Assembly (NCBI GenBank): GCA_030068145.1
Contig: JAPJBO010000228.1
Coordinates: 186,001-250,000, forward strand
DNA: 64,000 nucleotides
Source: Diplonema papillatum
Taxonomy: Eukaryota; Euglenozoa; Diplonemea; Diplonemida; Diplonemidae
Reading direction: 5' to 3'
Shown piece after piece: positions 60,681 through 64,000 of this stretch (position 1 is its first letter; each line of letters opens with the position of its first letter). Under the pieces are notes generated by a model. That model saw nothing but the letters and a program-made list of their open reading frames with translations, searched no databases and had not been told where the DNA came from. The translations under genes and the position numbers were made by a program.

Positions 60681-62290
60681 AAGGGCTGACTATTTTTTAT
60701 TTTTGGCTCGCGCTCGCGCGCGCCCGAATTTTTGCGAAACCTCGAAAAAAAATAGTTGGATTCCAATGGAAAAGAAAAATAGTTTGTGCAGGGTCGACAT
60801 GACAACTCGAACGACTCCGCCACTTCTGGGTCACCTGGACCACTTCGGGCACTCGGAAATTTTTTAGTCATCTCGGACGCAAAAGTCCCCGCCTGGGAAT
60901 ACCTACAAACTGCAGACACGACTCCAATGGCGGCCAATACCAGGTGCCCACCAAAAGGGATCTCAACCATAGTTGGGGCAGCCCCAGGGCTGGCTGTTTT
61001 TGGCATGGCAAGAAACTATGCCTTGAACGATGCACGGTCGTGCAAGAAAATGAGAACCCTTCAAGAAAAGTCACAAGACTTTCAATTCTGTGGTGCAGAC
61101 GATGCCCATTGGAGCACCTGTGCAGCACTACGGCTGCACAGGCGCAACACTGCTACATAGGAAGGAAGGTAGGGAAACGAGAACTGCTTGCAAGCGAGTC
61201 GGATGAACCTGTGCTCTGTTTCTGTTGAATGCCATCTAACTGCGATTGACTGAGGCTGAGGGGCGAAGAAGAACCCTTGTGTTGTGAGACTGTACCTGGC
61301 CCGGAATCTGGGGTCATGGGACGATGGGCCCTACTACTGCTGGCACTGGGCTCGTGAGCTTGCCCATCCTTTTGGACGCATCTGCCACACTGTGGGCACC
61401 TTCTAGGCTGTGGAACTGCTTATTCGCGTTGTTTCCTTCCAGTTTCCTGGCATCTGCAATGAACTTCACGAAGCCGGGAGCGTCGACACTCGTTGCACAG
61501 ATTCATGCTCAGTGGAGTACTCTTATCTGCGAAAGCAGGATCCCTACCGACAGCGTAGAGAGGAATAACCACCGACAGCCACTAGGATGGCAACCACCGG
61601 TGGCTGTAGCTACCCATGGTGGTTGCCCAACCATGCTCCGACTCTTCTTCAAACCCGAGCACTTCCCCTGGGGATGCATCTGTGCGAGGTCCTTCAGCAA
61701 TCGAGAGGTCCAAAGCAAGCAGCCAACCTCGAGCATGTGCCAAAAGACACAAACTGGATCCATCGACGCCAACTTCACATCTATGATCTCTCTCCACGTC
61801 CGCTTCTACGTATCTCGTTGGCTTCATGGAAACCACGGGAAGTCCATGTGGACTCGCTGTTCATCAGCAAATCCCCAGCAACGGTGTACCATGTGCCTGC
61901 TGGTCTTGTCTTTTAGATACTTTGTGAACTCGTGTTGGCGTTGTCGGTATGTTTTCGGATTATTTTGAGGGGTTGAACTTAAAATTCATCCGAGATGGGT
62001 GAATGCCAACCAAGATTGGACTCAGGGCTCGAATGGCACTGCGGCCAGGTGTCCGTCAAACTATTTTTTTTAGCCACATGCAATGTGTGAGGAAACTGAA
62101 CCGCCCAAGTAGGACCTTCTGGTCATGATCATTTGCCAAATTTGCCACCTGAATCCACGTCCAGGATTTGGGCTCAGGGTAGTGCGGTCAACGAAATTTT
62201 CTGCCCTATTTTTTTTTTTTTTAGTGCGCGCGCCCAGATTTTTTTTGAGGTGCCCGAGCGCGAGCCAAAAATAGAAAATAGTCAGCCCTT
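60681..62290. mobile_element. TIR element of unknown family, about 1.6 kb
   Basis: A 36-bp arm at 60681-60716 (AAGGGCTGACTATTTT..) is inverted at 62255-62290 with one mismatch. Inside are frames at 60786-61160 (KGISTIVGAAPGLAVFGMAR) and 61324-61968 without a recognised transposase signature; stops break them. Probably a decayed or non-autonomous DNA transposon. Confidence 0.6.
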
Positions 62291-62371
62291 ATTGTCCCTC
62301 GGAAGTTTTTTTTGCCCTCGGGTCCCCCTTCGGGGGCCCCTCGGGCAAAAAAAACTTCCTCGGGACAATAA
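62289..62371 (+). repeat. 83-bp near-perfect hairpin with TTCG loop
   Basis: Arms of about 38 bp (TTATTGTCCC..GGAAG.. T8 ..GCCC) close on CCCCCTTCGGGGG. Its outer end overlaps the right TIR of the 60681-62290 element. Confidence 0.9.
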
Positions 62372-62401
62372 ACCCTTCCTCGGGACTAATAACTATTTTC
62401 C

Positions 62402-63175
62402 GAGACTAGAGGTATGCTAATAGCTCTATCGAGCCATCCCCACTTTTTAGGGGGTCGGGGGCGAAGCCCGGGGGCACTTTTTTATAGTGAGATTTTAGTA
62501 AGTAGTCAATTCCCACGGCTCCGGTTTTTTTTGCCCCGTGATTGAAAAGGGCTATTTGCATCTAGATTTCAGGTCTGGAGGCCCGGGTTCGAACCCGGCC
62601 GAGGACACTTTTCCAGTCGAAAATGGGTTTTGGAATTTGTTGGTTTTCGGGGTCGTATGTGCCCGAAATTTGCGTTTTTTTGCAGAGTTTCTCCATGTCT
62701 CACGGCTATTGGTCACCCCGGGGAATTTGAGTCAGTCTACCTTAGCTTCACCCGAACTTTACTGTTATCCGAAAACCCCGAAAATCATGTATCGGAAAAG
62801 TGCCTCGCCCGGGGTCGAACTCGGGACCTCCAGACTGGAGTCCAGCCCTGAACCCTTGCGCTGTTCACTCTGCCATCACGGTGTCATTTCCAGGGGGGGG
62901 GGTCGTTGTATAATGGTTTAGCTTGAAGGGAATTGGAAAGGTTGAAAAAGGTTTTGGGGGTCACCGTCGGTTTGTGTTTTTATTTTTAATTTAAGAGACT
63001 AGAGGTATGCTAATAGCTCTATCGAGCCAACCCCACTTTTTAGGGGGTCCGCGGGCGAAGCCCGGGGGCACTTTTTGATAGTTAATTTTGGGTCAGAATT
63101 TTTGTCAGCGGCCATAGCTTTTTTTGCCCCTGGAAATGCAACGACTGTTCGAACGTCCGCCGAGGACCTTTTTTT
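62402..63175. repeat. tRNA-derived SINE-like units, three copies
   Basis: Direct 85-bp heads at 62402-62490 and 62992-63080 (ACTAGAGGTATGCTAATAGC, then GGGGGCGAAGCCCGGGGGCA). Each is followed by a tRNA T-arm-like segment: GGGTTCGAACCC at 62585, and TGTTCGAACGTCC at 63143. Between them, on the minus strand (62884-62800), a fuller tRNA-like copy has an A-box-like TGGCAGAGTGA, an arm CTCCAGTCTGGAG, a B-box-like GAGTTCGACCC and a TTTT terminator. Confidence 0.6.
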
Positions 63176-63259
63176 GGTTCTCCTTGGTCTTCGGTCAATT
63201 CCCTTGCTCCGGGGTTTTCTTGACCCGTGATTTGGCACCGGGTAGGTTGCATACTTCAG

Positions 63260-64000
63260 GCCCGGACGCCGGAACTTAGCCTCACCGAACTTTGCCTTGC
63301 TTCGCCGATAGCTCCACCAGAACTTAGGTTTGCCCGAACTTTGCTTTGCTTCGCCGGAACTTTGCTTTCACCAGAACTTAGCCTCCCCAGAACTTAGCTT
63401 CCCCCGAACTTTGCTATGACTTAGCTTCGCCGGAACTTGACTTCACCAGAACTTAGCATCGCCCGAACTTTGCTTTGCTTCCCGAACTTTGCTTTGCTTC
63501 GCCGAACTTAGCTTCACCAGAACTTAGCTTCGCCCGAACTGTGCTTTCACCAGAACTTTGCTTCACCAGAACTTCCCCGGAACTTAGCTTCACCCGAACT
63601 TTGCACTTTGCTTTGACTTAGCTTCGCCCGAACTTTGCTTTGACTTAGCTTCGCCCGAAGTTGACTTCACCAGAACTTAGCTTCACCCGAACTTTGCTTT
63701 GCTTCGCCGAACTTAGCTTCACCAGAACTTAGCTTCGCCCGAACTTTGCACTTTGCTTTGACTTAGCTTCGCTCGAACTTTACTTCACCAGAACTTAGCA
63801 TCGCCGAACTTTGCTTTGCTTCGCCCGAACTTTGCTTTCACCAGAACTTAGCCTCCCCAGAACTTAGCTTCACCCGAACTTTGCTTTGACTTAGCTTCGC
63901 CCGAACTTTGCTTTGCTTCGCCCGAACTTTGCTTTCACCAGAACTTAGCTTCACCCGAACTTTGCTTTGCTTCGCCGAACTTAGCTTCACCAGAACTTAG
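63260..64000 (+). repeat. Short-motif repeat field (GAACTTAGCTTC / GAACTTTGCTT)
   Basis: Alternating 11-24-bp words (CACCAGAACTTAGC, TCGCCCGAACTTTGCTT, TTGACTTAGC) fill the end of the window and continue past it. The same family appears inverted at 48482-48575. No gene. Confidence 0.9.

Overview
The window is nuclear DNA of a eukaryote. Several genes need introns with GT..AG borders, the spacing is loose, and much of the sequence is transposon-derived. Composition is moderately GC-rich. The gene set (PDI with a WCGHC site, a CH/coiled-coil protein, an extradiol dioxygenase, a PPR-like protein, a membrane SDR) fits a unicellular protist or alga, but no marker here names the lineage and I do not guess a species. 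Good introns are small (about 49, 62, 65 and 97 bp; one candidate of 29 bp) alongside larger ones (291 and 367 bp).

Layout. 1-6.2 kb: 3' end of a PDI gene, then a 1210-residue cytoskeleton-like protein in two exons. 6.28-12.5 kb: a palindrome-rich element with terminal inverted repeats and a 6-bp target duplication (TCGCAC); inside it sits tyrosine-recombinase (YR) retrotransposon 1, order Gag, YR, RT/RNase H, with split direct repeats and an internal 1472-bp tandem duplication. 13.5-14.3 kb: intronless LigB-type dioxygenase. 14.3-17.8 kb: repeats. 17.8-25.6 kb: PPR-like gene, SDR-family gene lacking the catalytic Tyr and Lys, and a large helical protein. 26.9-27.3 kb: fragment resembling N-acetylglucosamine kinase. 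27.4-32.1 kb: YR retrotransposon 2, same order as element 1. 32.6-33.5 kb: decayed relic of the element-3 family. 34.1-34.6 kb: three phase-matched exons of an unknown gene. 35.1-36.7 and 49.1-50.9 kb: two copies of a long repeat (R). 37.8-41.3 kb: palindromic repeats, a 34-copy 62-bp satellite, and a 221/243-bp tandem repeat. 41.3-43.5 kb: hAT-like transposase. 45.6-47.1 kb: unknown coding exon. 51.4-58.6 kb: YR retrotransposon 3 on the minus strand. 58.6-64 kb: inverted repeats, a TIR element, tRNA-derived SINE-like units and a short-motif repeat field.

The most unusual material is the three YR (DIRS/Ngaro/PAT-like) retrotransposons. Elements 1 and 2 place the recombinase between Gag and RT, shift frame by -1 into RT, and share an RT motif C of W-[VI]-D-N in place of x-D-D. 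Element 3 has a normal YYDD and Gag, RT/RNase H, YR order, but its YR gene lies between A2 and B2 of the split direct repeats. It therefore looks either like a two-part tandem (Gag-RT half plus YR half, each with the same two ends) or a new arrangement. A shared ATTAAAT core occurs at both outer ends and at the internal joint.
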